Assembly (NCBI RefSeq): GCF_001044255.1
Contig: NZ_JYNX01000035.1
Coordinates: 153,979-217,978 of the forward strand
Length of the DNA: 64,000 bases
Direction of reading: 5' to 3'
Source of the DNA: Mycolicibacterium chubuense
GTDB taxonomy: Bacteria > Actinomycetota > Actinomycetes > Mycobacteriales > Mycobacteriaceae
Shown here: positions 48,899 through 58,508 of the stretch, piece by piece
Layout of the letters: every line of letters begins with the position of its first letter
How positions within the stretch are numbered: position 1 is the stretch's first letter
Notes under the pieces: model-generated
What the model was told of the DNA's origin: nothing
Seen by the model: the letters and a program-made list of their open reading frames with translations, nothing else
Databases searched by the model: none
Translations under genes and position numbers: made by a program

Positions 48899-49636
48899 AT
48901 GCCGATCCCAGCCCGCGCCACGTCCCTCCGGTTCCCCCTCGCCGTCGCCGCGGTGGGCGTCGTCGCCGCGACGCTGGCGGGCTGCGACTCCCAGAGCGGC
49001 CCCAGCCTGTCCCCCGGCTCGGACAGCCGGCAGGTGACCGTCGTCGGTGCCGGCGAGGTGCAGGGCACCCCGGACACGTTGACGGTCAACGCGTCGATGG
49101 AGTTCCTCGCCGCCGACGCCACCGGCGCGATGAACCAGACCAACGATCGCCAGAAAGCCGTCATCGACGCGCTGGTGGGCGCCGGCATCGACCGCAAGGA
49201 CATCGCCACCACCGCCGCCGATCTGCAGCCGCAGTACGGCAGCGACAGCACCACGATCTCCGCCTACCGCGCCACCAACGCGATCACCGTCACCATCCGC
49301 GACCTCGCCAAGGCCTCCGACGCGATCGGCCTGATCGTCAGCACCGGCGGCAACGCCACCCGGATCAACTCCATCAGCTACTCGATCGAGGACGATTCCC
49401 AGCTGGTCCGCGACGCCCGCGCACGGGCCTTCGAGGACGCCAAGGACCGCGCCGCCCAGTACGCCCAGCTGTCCGGGCTGGGGCTGGGCAAGGTCATCTC
49501 GATCTCCGAATCCGCCGCGCCGACACCACCGGTGCCGCTGCCCGCGGCGCCGCGGGCGATGGAGGCCGCGGTGCCGCTCGAGCCGGGTCAGCAGACCGTC
49601 GGGTTCTCGGTGACGGTGGTGTGGGAACTCGGCTAG
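48899..49636 (+). CDS. SIMPL (DUF541) domain lipoprotein
   Basis: 245 residues. The signal peptide ends in a good lipobox (TLAGCDSQ), so it is lipid-anchored outside the membrane. The mature part is one SIMPL domain: VTVVGAGEVQGTPDTLTVN, then YRATNAITVTIRDLAKASDAIG and FEDAKDRAAQYAQLSGLGLG. Family members form oligomers and bind or respond to stress, function poorly known. ATG at 48899, 37 bases after the fusion gene. Confidence 0.9.
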   Translation: MPIPARATSLRFPLAVAAVGVVAATLAGCDSQSGPSLSPGSDSRQVTVVGAGEVQGTPDTLTVNASMEFLAADATGAMNQTNDRQKAVIDALVGAGIDRKDIATTAADLQPQYGSDSTTISAYRATNAITVTIRDLAKASDAIGLIVSTGGNATRINSISYSIEDDSQLVRDARARAFEDAKDRAAQYAQLSGLGLGKVISISESAAPTPPVPLPAAPRAMEAAVPLEPGQQTVGFSVTVVWELG

Positions 49637-49644
49637 GTGAAGTC

Positions 49645-51864
49645 TCAGCGAGTCGGGCCGACGGTGACCGGAACGCCGTTGAGCACCGCGGTGCCCGACA
49701 GCGGATCGAGGACCGATCCGTCGTTGAGCTGGTTGGCGTTGACGCCGGGCGCGCCGGCCGCCAGCTGTTGACCGGTGCCGGCGCGGTCGTGACCCCAGCC
49801 GTGCGGCAGGGACAGCACGCCGCGCCGGATGTCCTCGGTGATCTCGACCGGCACCACCAGTTCGCCGCCCGCGCCCTTGACGACGGCGGTGTCGGCGACG
49901 CCGAGGTCGGCCGCGTCGTCGGGGTGCATCCGCAGCGTGCACCGGTTGGTGCCGCCCGCCAGCGCGGGCAGGTTGTGCATCCAGCTGTTGTTGGAGCGCA
50001 GATGCCGACGCCCGATCAGCACGAACCCCTCGGTGGGTGAGCCCAGGGCGTCGCGCAGCCGGGCCGTGTCGTCGACGAGCGCCGGCGGAGCGAGCTCGAC
50101 GCGGCCCGACGGTGTGCGCAGCACGTCGAGAAGGCGCGGCTGCAGCGGGCCGAGATCGATGCCGTGCGGCGCGTCCTTGAGCCGCTGCAGGGTCAGCCCG
50201 TCGGGCCGCGCGCCGAACGCGTCGCCGTAGGCGCCCAGCCGCAGCATCATGTCCAGCCGGCGCTCGTACCCCGGCCCGTCGGGCAGCATCGCGGTCAGCT
50301 CGTCGACCGACCGTCCGGCCACCGGCGACCCGGCGTCGGCGGTCTCCTTGGCCAGCGTCGTCGCGATCACCTGCTCGTCGACCAGCGCGGGGTCCGCGTC
50401 GTGCCCCAGCCCGTAGATGACCAGCGCGATCCGCGACAGGATCTCCGCCTCGTCGGGTCGGCCCTGCAGCGGCAGCACGGGCGGCGAGTACCGCGCGTTG
50501 TTACGGACCGCCAGACCGTTCAGCGCGAAGTCGAAGTGCGGGGCGCGGGACGGCGGCGGGGGCGGCAGGATGACGTCGGCGTGCCGGGTCGTCTCGTTGA
50601 GGTACGGGTCGACGCTCACCATGAACCCGACGGACTCCAGCGCCCGGTCGAGCCGCTCGCCGTCCGGCGCCGACAGCACCGGGTTGCCGGCGACCGTGAT
50701 CATCGCCCTGATCTGGCCCTCCCCCGGCGTCTCGATCTCCTCGGCGAGGACCGCGACGGGCAGCTCGGACAGCGCCTCAGGGCGGCCGGAGACGCGGCTG
50801 TGCCAGCGGCCGGTGACGAATCCGCGGCCGGGCCGGTGGCCGCGCGGCGCCGGTGCGACCGGCGAGCAGGGGAACATCGCGCCGCCGGGCCGGTCCAGGT
50901 TGCCGGTGAGGACGTTCACGACGTCGACGAGCCAGCTGCCGAGCGTGCCGAACTCGACGGTCGACGTGCCCATCCGGCCGTAGACCGCCGCGGTGGGGGC
51001 GGCCGCGAGTTCGCGCGCCAGCGTCCGGATCTCCTCGGCGTCGACGCCGCAGTACCCGGCGACGGTGTCCGGGGCGAAGTCGCGGGCCAGCGCTTGCACC
51101 TCGTCGAGGCCGGTGACGTGCTCGGCGAGCGCGCCGAGCGCGACCAGGTCCTCGTCGAACAGCACGTGGGCGACGGCGAACAGCAGCGCGGCGTCGGTCC
51201 CGGGGCGCGGCGCGAGGTGACGGTCGGCGAGCTCGGCGGTGCGGGTGCGGGCCGGGTCGATGACGACGAGCCGCCCGCCGCGTTTGCGCAGCGCGCGCAG
51301 CTTGCCGGGGAAGTCGGCGGCGGTCGCGAGGCTGCCGTTGGACACCAGCGGGTTGGCGCCGATGATCACCAGGTAGTCGGTGCGGTCCAAATCGGGCACC
51401 GTGAACGCGACCGGGCTGCCGAACATCAGCCCCAGCGAGACGTGCTTGGGCATCTGGTCGAGCGTGCTGGCCGAGAACACCTGGCGGGTGCCGAGCCCGC
51501 GGATGATCAGAGGCGGGTACAGCGCCCCCGCCACGGTGTGGGCGTTCGGGTTGCCGAGGTAGGCGCCGACCGACGCGCCGCCGTGCTCGCGCAGCACCGC
51601 GCCGAGACCGTCGGCCATCGCCGCGAACGCCTCCTCCCACGTCGCCTCGGTCAGCACGCCGTCGCGCCGGACCAGCGGCGCGCGCAGGCGGTCGGGGTCG
51701 TTGTCGAGTTCAGGGAAGCTCGCCCCTTTGGGGCAGATGAAGCCGGCGCTGAACACGTCGTCGCGGTCACCCCGGGCCCCGACGACGCGGCCGTCGTCGA
51801 TGGTCAGGGTGAGGCCGCAGGTGGCTTCGCAGAGGGGGCAGATCCGGAGCGCGGTCTCGGGCAT
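49645..51864 (-). CDS. Molybdopterin-dependent oxidoreductase (formate dehydrogenase/nitrate reductase-like)
   Basis: 739 residues. An N-terminal 4Fe-4S site CPLCEATCG with a later CPKG, the bis-molybdopterin domains (YLGNPNAHT; IGANPLVSNG; DPARTRTAE; YGRMGTSTVEFG), and a C-terminal MopB_CT domain from about 620 (RRHLRSNNSWMHNLP; MHPDDAADLG). At the molybdenum-ligand position the sequence is SASTLDQMPKH, with neither Cys nor selenocysteine evident. No partner electron-transfer subunit or cofactor gene is adjacent. Substrate unknown; soluble, no Tat signal is seen, so cytoplasmic. Confidence 0.87.
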   Translation of the reverse strand: MPETALRICPLCEATCGLTLTIDDGRVVGARGDRDDVFSAGFICPKGASFPELDNDPDRLRAPLVRRDGVLTEATWEEAFAAMADGLGAVLREHGGASVGAYLGNPNAHTVAGALYPPLIIRGLGTRQVFSASTLDQMPKHVSLGLMFGSPVAFTVPDLDRTDYLVIIGANPLVSNGSLATAADFPGKLRALRKRGGRLVVIDPARTRTAELADRHLAPRPGTDAALLFAVAHVLFDEDLVALGALAEHVTGLDEVQALARDFAPDTVAGYCGVDAEEIRTLARELAAAPTAAVYGRMGTSTVEFGTLGSWLVDVVNVLTGNLDRPGGAMFPCSPVAPAPRGHRPGRGFVTGRWHSRVSGRPEALSELPVAVLAEEIETPGEGQIRAMITVAGNPVLSAPDGERLDRALESVGFMVSVDPYLNETTRHADVILPPPPPSRAPHFDFALNGLAVRNNARYSPPVLPLQGRPDEAEILSRIALVIYGLGHDADPALVDEQVIATTLAKETADAGSPVAGRSVDELTAMLPDGPGYERRLDMMLRLGAYGDAFGARPDGLTLQRLKDAPHGIDLGPLQPRLLDVLRTPSGRVELAPPALVDDTARLRDALGSPTEGFVLIGRRHLRSNNSWMHNLPALAGGTNRCTLRMHPDDAADLGVADTAVVKGAGGELVVPVEITEDIRRGVLSLPHGWGHDRAGTGQQLAAGAPGVNANQLNDGSVLDPLSGTAVLNGVPVTVGPTR

Positions 51865-51946
51865 GGCTTCGATCCTGCGTCCAGATCGACGAAATGGCGA
51901 GAACTTCTCGCACTTTCGCGCCCAAACGTGGGTTGGGCGATGGGAG

Positions 51947-52525
51947 TCAGTCTTCGTAGACCTTCGGGTCCAGCGTGCCGATGTAGGGCAGGTCCCGGTA
52001 GCGCTCCGCGTAGTCCAGGCCGTAGCCGACGACGAACTCGTTGGGGATGTCGAAGCCGACGTACTCGATCTCGACGTCCGCGCGCACCGCGTCGGGCTTG
52101 CGCAGCAGGGTGCACACCCGCAGCGAGCGGGGGTGGCGCGTCGCGAGGTTGCGCAGCAGCCACGACAGCGTCAGCCCGGAGTCGACGATGTCCTCGACGA
52201 TCAGCACGTCGCGGTCGTTGATGTCGCGGTCGAGGTCCTTGAGGATGCGCACCACCCCCGACGACGACGTCGACGAGCCGTAGGAGCTGACTGCCATGAA
52301 CTCGAGCTGGGTGGGCAGCGGGATGGCCCGGGCCAGGTCCGTGACGAACATGACCGCGCCCTTGAGCACGGTGATCAGCAGCAGGTCCTGCCCACCCGCG
52401 CCGGGCGTCGGGTAGTCGGCGGCGATCAGCTCTGCGAGTTCGGCGGTCTTGGAGCGGATCTGCTCCTCGGACAGCAACACCGACTTGATGTCGCCGGGAT
52501 ACATTTCCGCAGCATGCGCAGGCAC
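51947..52525 (-). CDS. hpt: Hypoxanthine phosphoribosyltransferase
   Basis: 192 residues. It salvages hypoxanthine and guanine with [20 protein letters not shown], the flexible loop [16 protein letters not shown] and the PRPP motif [14 protein letters not shown] are seen, then [31 protein letters not shown] at 52525 keeps the [18 protein letters not shown] start, like the M. tuberculosis protein; ATG 52504 is possible. 20 bases after tilS. Confidence 0.96.
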   Translation of the reverse strand: MPAHAAEMYPGDIKSVLLSEEQIRSKTAELAELIAADYPTPGAGGQDLLLITVLKGAVMFVTDLARAIPLPTQLEFMAVSSYGSSTSSSGVVRILKDLDRDINDRDVLIVEDIVDSGLTLSWLLRNLATRHPRSLRVCTLLRKPDAVRADVEIEYVGFDIPNEFVVGYGLDYAERYRDLPYIGTLDPKVYED

Positions 52526-52545
52526 GCCCTAGAGCGTAGCGGTGC

Positions 52546-53514
52546 TCAGTCGGCCACCGGCTCGCGGTAGAGCGTCAGCGCACCGCCGCGCCGGCCCGCG
52601 AACAACCGCTGCCGCGGCACCGGGCTCGGCACGGCCACTCCGCCCTGCCCGCGCCACGCGGTGACCAGTGCGTCGACCGCCCGGATCTGCCCGTCGGTCA
52701 GGCCGGCGGCGCCGCCGGCCAGCAGCCAGCTCCGGATCACCCGACGCCGCAGCGCGCCCGGCAGCGCGGTGAGCGACGCGACCGGCAGCTCGGCACCGGG
52801 TTCCAGGCCGGAGGTGAGGTCGCCCGCGAGGCCGTCGAGCGCGTCGTTGTCCTCACGCAGCGCGGTCGCGGTGCGGGCCAGCGCCTCGGCGACCCCACCG
52901 CCGAGGACGTCGTCGAGCAGGGGCAGCACCTCGCTGCGCAGCCGCACCCGGGTGTAGCGCGGGTCGGTGTTGTGCGGGTCGCGCCACGGTGTCAGCGCCA
53001 ACTCGTCGCACGCCGCGTGGGTGACGCTGCGCCGCACCCCCAGCAGCGGCCGGCACCACGGCGGATCGTGCGGCCGCATCCCCGCGATCGAGCGGGCCCC
53101 CGATCCGCGGCCCAGGCCGAGCAGCACCGTCTCGGCCTGGTCGTCGAGCGTGTGCCCCAGCAGCACCGGGGTGCCCGCCCGGGCCTGGTCGAGCGCGGCG
53201 TACCGTGCCGTCCGGGCCGCCGCCTCCGGCCCGCCCTCGGTGCCGACGTCCACGCAGAGAACTTGCACCGCAACGCATCCCAACGCCAGCGCCTGCTCGC
53301 GTGCGTTCTCGGCGACCGTGCGCGAGTCGGCCTGCAGGCGGTGGTCGACGATCAGCGCCGTCGTCGGCCTCAGCGCGGCGGCGACCGCGGTCAGCGCCAA
53401 CGAGTCCGGGCCGCCGGACAGCGCGACGCACCAGCGCTCGCCGTCGACCGCGCGCTCCCCGGCGAACCGGGTGAGCGCCGCGCGCAGCTGCGCTACAGCA
53501 CCCGGTCGATCCAT
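52546..53514 (-). CDS. tilS: tRNA(Ile)-lysidine synthetase TilS
   Basis: 322 residues. It modifies C34 of the AUA-decoding tRNA-Ile to lysidine. The PP-loop SGGPDSLALTAVAAAL, LIVDHRLQADS, GHTLDDQAETVLLGLGRGSG, RPLLGVRRSVT and the C-terminal small domain are seen. ATG at 53514 overlaps the metalloprotease gene end by 22 bases; a longer frame upstream is out of frame with that gene and rejected. Same gene order as Rv3625c-Rv3627c. Confidence 0.94.
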   Translation of the reverse strand: MDRPGAVAQLRAALTRFAGERAVDGERWCVALSGGPDSLALTAVAAALRPTTALIVDHRLQADSRTVAENAREQALALGCVAVQVLCVDVGTEGGPEAAARTARYAALDQARAGTPVLLGHTLDDQAETVLLGLGRGSGARSIAGMRPHDPPWCRPLLGVRRSVTHAACDELALTPWRDPHNTDPRYTRVRLRSEVLPLLDDVLGGGVAEALARTATALREDNDALDGLAGDLTSGLEPGAELPVASLTALPGALRRRVIRSWLLAGGAAGLTDGQIRAVDALVTAWRGQGGVAVPSPVPRQRLFAGRRGGALTLYREPVAD

Positions 53515-54566
53515 CGCTGCGGCTCGTCGATTTCCGGTGGCAGCGGCAGGGTCTCGGCGTTGGTCCAGACGGCGTTGAACCGCTCCATGCCGACCGCGGA
53601 CACGACGTGGTCGACGAACTTCTTGCCGCGGGTGTACTGGTCCATCTTCGCGTCGATGCCGAGCAGCGCGCGCAGCAGCCGCTGCAGTGGCGGCTGCTTG
53701 CGGTGCCTGCGCTGGTCGAACCGCCGCCGGATCGTCGCGACCGACGGCACCACCGCAGGACCGACCGCGTCCATCACGTGGTCGGCGTGACCTTCGAGCA
53801 GCGTGCCGAGCACCAGCAGCCGGTCGAGCGCCTCGCGTTGCGCATCCGACTGCACAGCCCGCACCAACCCCAGGATGCCAGCCGAATTCGGTTCCGCCTC
53901 TTCGGTATTGGATCGCCGATCGCGCACGTACTCGGCGAGCCGACCGACGACCTTGGTCATGTCCTCGGCGCTCTCCTCGGTGAGCACCGCGAGCGCGCCG
54001 GACATGTGCCCGGCCAGCCACGGGTTGGCGCGGAACTGCACGCGGTGGGTGACCTCGTGCAGACACACCCACATCCGGAAGTCGGCGGGGTTCACCCGCA
54101 GCTGCCGCTCCACGGCGATCACGTTGGGATACACCAGGAGCAGCTCACCGCCGCCGTCACCGTCACCGTCACCGAAGGGGTCGTACTGCCCCAGGATCCC
54201 CGACGACACGAACGCCAGCACCGCACCGGTCTGCACGCCGGCGATGCGTCCGCTGATGGCACGCGGCTTGACCGCCGCGTCGTGCCCGCCCGTCATCACC
54301 CGCATCGAGTGCGCGGCGGCGCGGATCCAGTCCGGCCGGTTGACGACGCGCGCCTCCGGGATGCCCTCGCCCTCGGCGAGGCCGGTCACCTCGCGCACCG
54401 GGATCTCCGCCGCGCGCGCCGACTCGGCCAGCTGGGTCACCGCCTGGGTGCGGGTGTAGTCCGTGGCCGGCGGCTCGGGGCGGGCCAGCTTGCCCCCGAA
54501 TGAGGCGGCCAGGTTCCAGTCCACCGCGTTGCCCACCGAGAAGCCATGCCCGCCACGCTGATTCAT
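53493..54566 (-). CDS. Zinc-dependent metalloprotease (DUF2342, Rv3626c-like)
   Basis: 357 residues. A zincin motif HEVTHRVQF in FRMWVCLHEVTHRVQF gives the two His ligands and the catalytic Glu. GGELLLVYPNVIAVERQL precedes it, and ADHVMDAVGP further on. The gene is conserved between tilS and the D-Ala carboxypeptidase in mycobacteria. ATG at 54566 shares ATGA with dacB. No signal peptide is seen, so cytoplasmic; substrate unknown. A run of Asp-Gly repeats (about 133-142) is a low-complexity insert. Confidence 0.9.
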   Translation of the reverse strand: MNQRGGHGFSVGNAVDWNLAASFGGKLARPEPPATDYTRTQAVTQLAESARAAEIPVREVTGLAEGEGIPEARVVNRPDWIRAAAHSMRVMTGGHDAAVKPRAISGRIAGVQTGAVLAFVSSGILGQYDPFGDGDGDGGGELLLVYPNVIAVERQLRVNPADFRMWVCLHEVTHRVQFRANPWLAGHMSGALAVLTEESAEDMTKVVGRLAEYVRDRRSNTEEAEPNSAGILGLVRAVQSDAQREALDRLLVLGTLLEGHADHVMDAVGPAVVPSVATIRRRFDQRRHRKQPPLQRLLRALLGIDAKMDQYTRGKKFVDHVVSAVGMERFNAVWTNAETLPLPPEIDEPQRWIDRVL

Positions 54567-55933
54567 GTTCGGCACCCACACGTCCGCAATGTCGCGGCGA
54601 AGGCGTCGAGTGCGGTGCGCCCGCTCGGCCCGGCCTGGTTGGACAGCAGCGCGAACGTCAGCACGCGGCCGCTGGAGTCGGTGACGATACCCGCCAGCGA
54701 ATTGGTGGCGGTCAGCGATCCGGTCTTGGCGCGCAGATACCCCGCGGCGTCGCGCCCGGCGGCGTCCAAGTAGCGGTTGGACAGCGTGCCGCTGCCCCCG
54801 GCGATCGGCAGCAGGTCGACCAGCGGACGCAACCGGGGATGGTCGTCGCCGACTGCGGCGCCCACCACCTCGTCGAGGGTCTCGGCGGTCAGCCGGTCGT
54901 CGGCCGACAGCCCGCTGGAATCGAGCAGATGCGCCGCGCCGGTGTCAATGCCCGCGTCGTCCAGCGCGCCGAGCACGGCGCCGGCCGCACCGGCGAAGCT
55001 CTGCGGGCGGCCCGCCTCCGCGGCGACCTCGCGGCCGGTCGACTCGGCCATCACGTTGTCCGAAGCGTTCATCATGTCGCGCAGCCGCTGGATCAGCGGC
55101 GGTGACTGCACCGAGGCGATCTCCTTGCCCCGGGCCGCGGACGGCAGCACCGTCACCGTCGCCGGGTTCGCCCCGAGCGCGACGGCCAGCGCGCGGCCGG
55201 CGTCGAGCGCCGGGGTGCGGGACCGCCGCGATTCCACGGTGACGGGCTGGGTGCGGCCGCCGTCGAGCATCACCGCCTCCATCGGCGCGATGTCGCCGCC
55301 GTCGATGTCGAGCGGATCCCAGCCGGGCGCCATGGTGGGGCCACTGTAGGCGCTGACGTCGACCTGCACGGTCCTGACCGAGACTCCGCTGCGGCGCACC
55401 TGATCCGCGAGGTCGACGATGCGGGCGGCGTCGCGGTACCAGGTGTCGACGCCGCGCGGGGCGGCCGACAGGGTCGGGTCACCACCGCCGACGAGCACCA
55501 CGACGCCGGGCGAGGTGCTCACCACGCGCGTGGTCAGCCGGGCGTCCCGGTCCAGTGTCAGCAGTGCCGCGGCGGTGGTCAGCAGCTTGTTGGTCGAGGC
55601 GGGCTGCATCGGCACGTGCGCGCCCTGGGCCCACAGCTCGTCGCCGGTCATCGCGTCGGTGATGCGTCCGGTGAACAGGCCGAGGTTCGGGTCGGCCAGC
55701 ACCGGCCGGAGCACCGCCGCGAGCCCCGCGGGCGTCGGCGCGTCCGCGGTGTCGGGCACCGGGACCACGCCCGGATCGGCGGTGGCCGGCGCGGGCGCGG
55801 GCTTGACGGCCACGGCCTCGGAGGTCTGCCGGCCGACCAGCAGCGCGGCCGCGGCCACGACGACCACCACCAGCACAGCGACCACTGCCCCCACCACCAC
55901 ATAGGTGGATCGCCGCCATCGAGTGGGCCGCAT
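54563..55933 (-). CDS. dacB: D-alanyl-D-alanine carboxypeptidase/endopeptidase (PBP4 family, Rv3627c-like)
   Basis: 456 residues. An N-terminal signal anchor (about 10-32, [19 protein letters not shown]) is followed by the S13 peptidase domain: nucleophile Ser in [22 protein letters not shown] (S-x-N) and [10 protein letters not shown] (KTG). It trims or cleaves peptidoglycan stem peptides outside the membrane. The ATG at 55933 begins [10 protein letters not shown] like the mycobacterial orthologue; GTG 55966 would add 11 residues. It is divergent from ppa. Confidence 0.9.
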   Translation of the reverse strand: MRPTRWRRSTYVVVGAVVAVLVVVVVAAAALLVGRQTSEAVAVKPAPAPATADPGVVPVPDTADAPTPAGLAAVLRPVLADPNLGLFTGRITDAMTGDELWAQGAHVPMQPASTNKLLTTAAALLTLDRDARLTTRVVSTSPGVVVLVGGGDPTLSAAPRGVDTWYRDAARIVDLADQVRRSGVSVRTVQVDVSAYSGPTMAPGWDPLDIDGGDIAPMEAVMLDGGRTQPVTVESRRSRTPALDAGRALAVALGANPATVTVLPSAARGKEIASVQSPPLIQRLRDMMNASDNVMAESTGREVAAEAGRPQSFAGAAGAVLGALDDAGIDTGAAHLLDSSGLSADDRLTAETLDEVVGAAVGDDHPRLRPLVDLLPIAGGSGTLSNRYLDAAGRDAAGYLRAKTGSLTATNSLAGIVTDSSGRVLTFALLSNQAGPSGRTALDAFAATLRTCGCRT

Positions 55934-56043
55934 ACTTCCCCTGTCCCTCGATCGGTCGAAAGCCACCCCGCTACAGCAGGGTATCGCTCCCGATTAAGGT
56001 GATTCCGGCCTGTAGATCGCCCGTCACGCGAAGGAGCCTCCCG

Positions 56044-56529
56044 GTGCAGTTCGACGTTCTCATCGAGATCCCGAAGGGTTCACGCAACAAGTACGAGGTG
56101 GACCACGACAGCGGCAAGGTCAAACTGGACCGCTACCTGTTCACCGCGTTCGGCTACCCGACGGACTACGGCTACATCGAGGACACCCTCGGCGAGGACG
56201 GCGATCCGCTGGACGCGCTGGTGCTGCTGCCCGAGCCGGTGTTCCCCGGCTGCATCGTCGAGGCGCGCCCGGTCGGCATGTTCCGTATGACCGACGAGAA
56301 GGGCGGCGACGACAAGGTGCTGTGCGTGCTCGCCGATCCGCGATGGGACCACATCCAGGACATCGGCGACGTGTCGGACTTCGAGCTCGACGCGATCAAG
56401 CACTTCTTCGTGCACTACAAGGACCTCGAGCCGGGCAAGTTCGTCAAGGCCGCCGACTGGGTGGGCCGCGAGGAGGCCGAGGCCGAGGTGAACCGGTCGG
56501 TCGAGAGGTTCAAGACCGAGGGGCACTAG
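56044..56529 (+). CDS. ppa: Inorganic pyrophosphatase
   Basis: 161 residues. It hydrolyses pyrophosphate, using magnesium. [20 protein letters not shown], the signature [18 protein letters not shown] with its three aspartates, and [15 protein letters not shown] are seen. AAGGAG lies upstream of the GTG at 56044. A longer frame from 55999 is not needed. Confidence 0.97.
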   Translation: MQFDVLIEIPKGSRNKYEVDHDSGKVKLDRYLFTAFGYPTDYGYIEDTLGEDGDPLDALVLLPEPVFPGCIVEARPVGMFRMTDEKGGDDKVLCVLADPRWDHIQDIGDVSDFELDAIKHFFVHYKDLEPGKFVKAADWVGREEAEAEVNRSVERFKTEGH

Positions 56530-56541
56530 TTCCCCCCCGGT

Positions 56542-56596
56542 GAGATCCACCTTTCGCAGGAGAAATGCGAGTGGATCGCCGGAAAACGTGGATCTC
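56542..56596. repeat. Inverted repeat GAGATCCAC...GTGGATCTC after ppa
   Basis: Nine-base perfect arms at 56542-56550 and 56588-56596 enclose 37 bases that contain a smaller pair TCGCA/TGCGA. It could act as a ppa terminator or be one copy of an intergenic palindromic family. No T-run follows. Confidence 0.6.
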
Positions 56597-56621
56597 GTCA
56601 GACTGGGCCGCACCGAAGTCA

Positions 56622-56698
56622 CAGCAGCCTCACCGATGCACGTTCTGCACGCATCGTGCGAGTGGACCGGTGCAGAACGTCGCGAGGTGTGACTGCTG
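56622..56698. repeat. Long imperfect inverted repeat with 29-base arms
   Basis: Arms 56622-56650 and 56670-56698 pair at about 22 of 29 positions, with a perfect 11-base core GTGCAGAACGT at the loop side. The loop is 19 bases. It lies 26 bases after the first inverted repeat. There is no gene between 56530 and 56796. Confidence 0.6.
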
Positions 56699-56796
56699 GG
56701 GTCAGGGGCGGCCCGCAGTGGAGAGCAGGCGGAGGAATTAGCGTGGCCGTAACACGGCGTAACGCCCGCGTTCCCTGAAGGTTCGATCATGGCGGT

Positions 56797-57318
56797 GTGC
56801 TGCTGCATCAGGGGATCGGGCTTGAGGCATTCAATACGATGCCGATGCGCCGCGCCGTGCATGCGGTCTACGAATGCTGCTACAGCGTCCCGCTGGCCGC
56901 CGACCTGGCCCGGCAACGCCCGTTCGACAATCACGACCAGCTGTTTCGCTGCGCCGACTCGCTGCTGTTCGCCCTCGCCGAGGATTCGATCGACTCGATC
57001 CTGCAGGCGTACCCGGACGTGGGGCGGCGCCCGGGCAGCGAGAAGTGCAAGGCCGAGCAGTGCGCGATCAGCGACGAGCGCCCGGAGATGATGGCCGAAC
57101 TGGCCGCCGCGTCCAAGGCCTACCTCGACCATTTCGGGTTCGGCTTCGTGATGTTCGTCAACGGCTACCGTGCCGACGACGTGCTCGCCACGATGCGCGA
57201 CCGGATGTTCAATGACTACGAGACCGAACGCAAGATCGTGCGCAACGAACTCGCCCGGATCAATCGCACGAGGCTCGAACGCATGCTCGGCCCGGAGGGC
57301 GGCTACGACAACTGGTGA
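56797..57318 (+). CDS. uraD: OHCU decarboxylase (UraD family)
   Basis: 173 residues, all-helical. UraD decarboxylates the urate-breakdown intermediate OHCU to S-allantoin. FNTMPMRRAVHAVYECCYS, RPFDNHDQLFRCADSL, DHFGFGFVMFVNG and ETERKIVRNELARINRTRLERM (partly shown) fit the family. The usual catalytic His may be the one in DNHDQ, but HPxxG near the middle reads YPDVGRRPG, so activity is not sure. No uricase or transthyretin-like hydrolase is next to it. GTG 56797 is chosen; ATG 56839 is possible. Confidence 0.8.
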   Translation: MLLHQGIGLEAFNTMPMRRAVHAVYECCYSVPLAADLARQRPFDNHDQLFRCADSLLFALAEDSIDSILQAYPDVGRRPGSEKCKAEQCAISDERPEMMAELAAASKAYLDHFGFGFVMFVNGYRADDVLATMRDRMFNDYETERKIVRNELARINRTRLERMLGPEGGYDNW

Positions 57319-57344
57319 CAACAAGGACCGCCTAGGCTCGGCCC

Positions 57345-58508
57345 ATGACTGGAGCCGTGCAGGGTCGCTGGGACCGGCGGTTCGATCGTCTCGCCGAGGC
57401 GCTGGCCGGCGAGCTCGCCACCGGTGAGGAGCTCGGCGCCTCGATCGCGGTCGACATCGACGGCGAGCTCGTCGCCGACCTGTGGGGCGGTCACGCAGAT
57501 CGCGCGAAAACCCGCCCCTGGCAACAGGATACGATCGTCAACTTCTGGTCGTGCACGAAGACGCTGACCGCGCTGGCGGCGCTGATCCTCGTCGACCGCG
57601 GCGCGCTCGACCCGTTCGCCCCCGTCGCGTCGTACTGGCCGGAGTTCGCCGCCCACGGCAAGGACGCGATCGAGGTGCGCCACCTGCTCTCCCACACCTC
57701 CGGGGTGTCGGGGTGGCAGGTGCCCTTCGACGTCGAGCAGATCTACGACTGGGACGGAGCGACGGCCCATCTGGCCAACCAGGCGCCGTGGTGGCCGCCG
57801 GGCACCGCGTCGGGCTACCACGCGATGAACTACGGCCACCTGGTCGGCGAGCTCGTCCGCCGGATCACCGGTGTCACGCTGAAGGACTTCGTGCGCGACG
57901 AGATCGCGGGCCCGCTGGGCGCCGACGTCCAGATCGGGGCGCGCGAGGCCGACGAGCCGCGGATCGCGCAGATGGTCGCGCCGCCGCCGCGCGACCGCGG
58001 GCTCGACCGGCTCCCCGCGGATCACCCCGCGGTCCAGACGTTCGCGGCCTTCCCGCCCGGCGCCTACGGCGTCGCGATCGCCGAGACCACGCGGTGGCGG
58101 CAGGCCGACATCGGCGGCGCCAACGGGCACGGCAACGCGCGCGGCCTCGTCAACGCGCTGCGGCCGATCTCCCTGGGCGGCGGCGTCGACGGCAAGCGCC
58201 TGCTGTCCCCCGGCACCGTCGACCTGATCTTCGCCGAGCAGTCTCACGGCACCGACCTGGTGCTCGGTGTGCCGCTGCGCTTCGGCATCGGCTTCGGGCT
58301 GTCCACCCCGGAGAGTGTCCGTGCGGTGCCCGCCGGCCGGGTCTGCTGGTGGGGCGGCTGGGGCGGCTCGCTGGTGGTGATGGACCTCGACCGGCGGGCG
58401 ACGTTCGCCTACGTCATGAACAAGATGGGGCAGGGCACGACGGGCACCGCCCGCTCACAGCGGTACGCACGGCTGATCGGCGAGGCGCTTCAGGACGCGC
58501 GGGCCTGA
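57345..58508 (+). CDS. Serine hydrolase, beta-lactamase class C-like (EstB/family VIII type)
   Basis: 387 residues. S-x-x-K nucleophile in WSCTKTLTALAAL (Ser near 66), the Tyr motif YHAMNYGHLVGE, the LLSHTSGVSGW stretch usual in this family, and a WGGWGGS near the C-terminus in place of KTG. Such proteins are esterases or D-amino peptidases. No signal peptide is obvious. It overlaps the convergent hypothetical gene by 19 bases. Substrate unknown. Confidence 0.88.
   Translation: MTGAVQGRWDRRFDRLAEALAGELATGEELGASIAVDIDGELVADLWGGHADRAKTRPWQQDTIVNFWSCTKTLTALAALILVDRGALDPFAPVASYWPEFAAHGKDAIEVRHLLSHTSGVSGWQVPFDVEQIYDWDGATAHLANQAPWWPPGTASGYHAMNYGHLVGELVRRITGVTLKDFVRDEIAGPLGADVQIGAREADEPRIAQMVAPPPRDRGLDRLPADHPAVQTFAAFPPGAYGVAIAETTRWRQADIGGANGHGNARGLVNALRPISLGGGVDGKRLLSPGTVDLIFAEQSHGTDLVLGVPLRFGIGFGLSTPESVRAVPAGRVCWWGGWGGSLVVMDLDRRATFAYVMNKMGQGTTGTARSQRYARLIGEALQDARA

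Noticed and set aside
50164-52221. 685-codon plus-strand frame.
   Set aside because: Antisense of the molybdopterin oxidoreductase, Arg/Gly/Val-rich without motifs.
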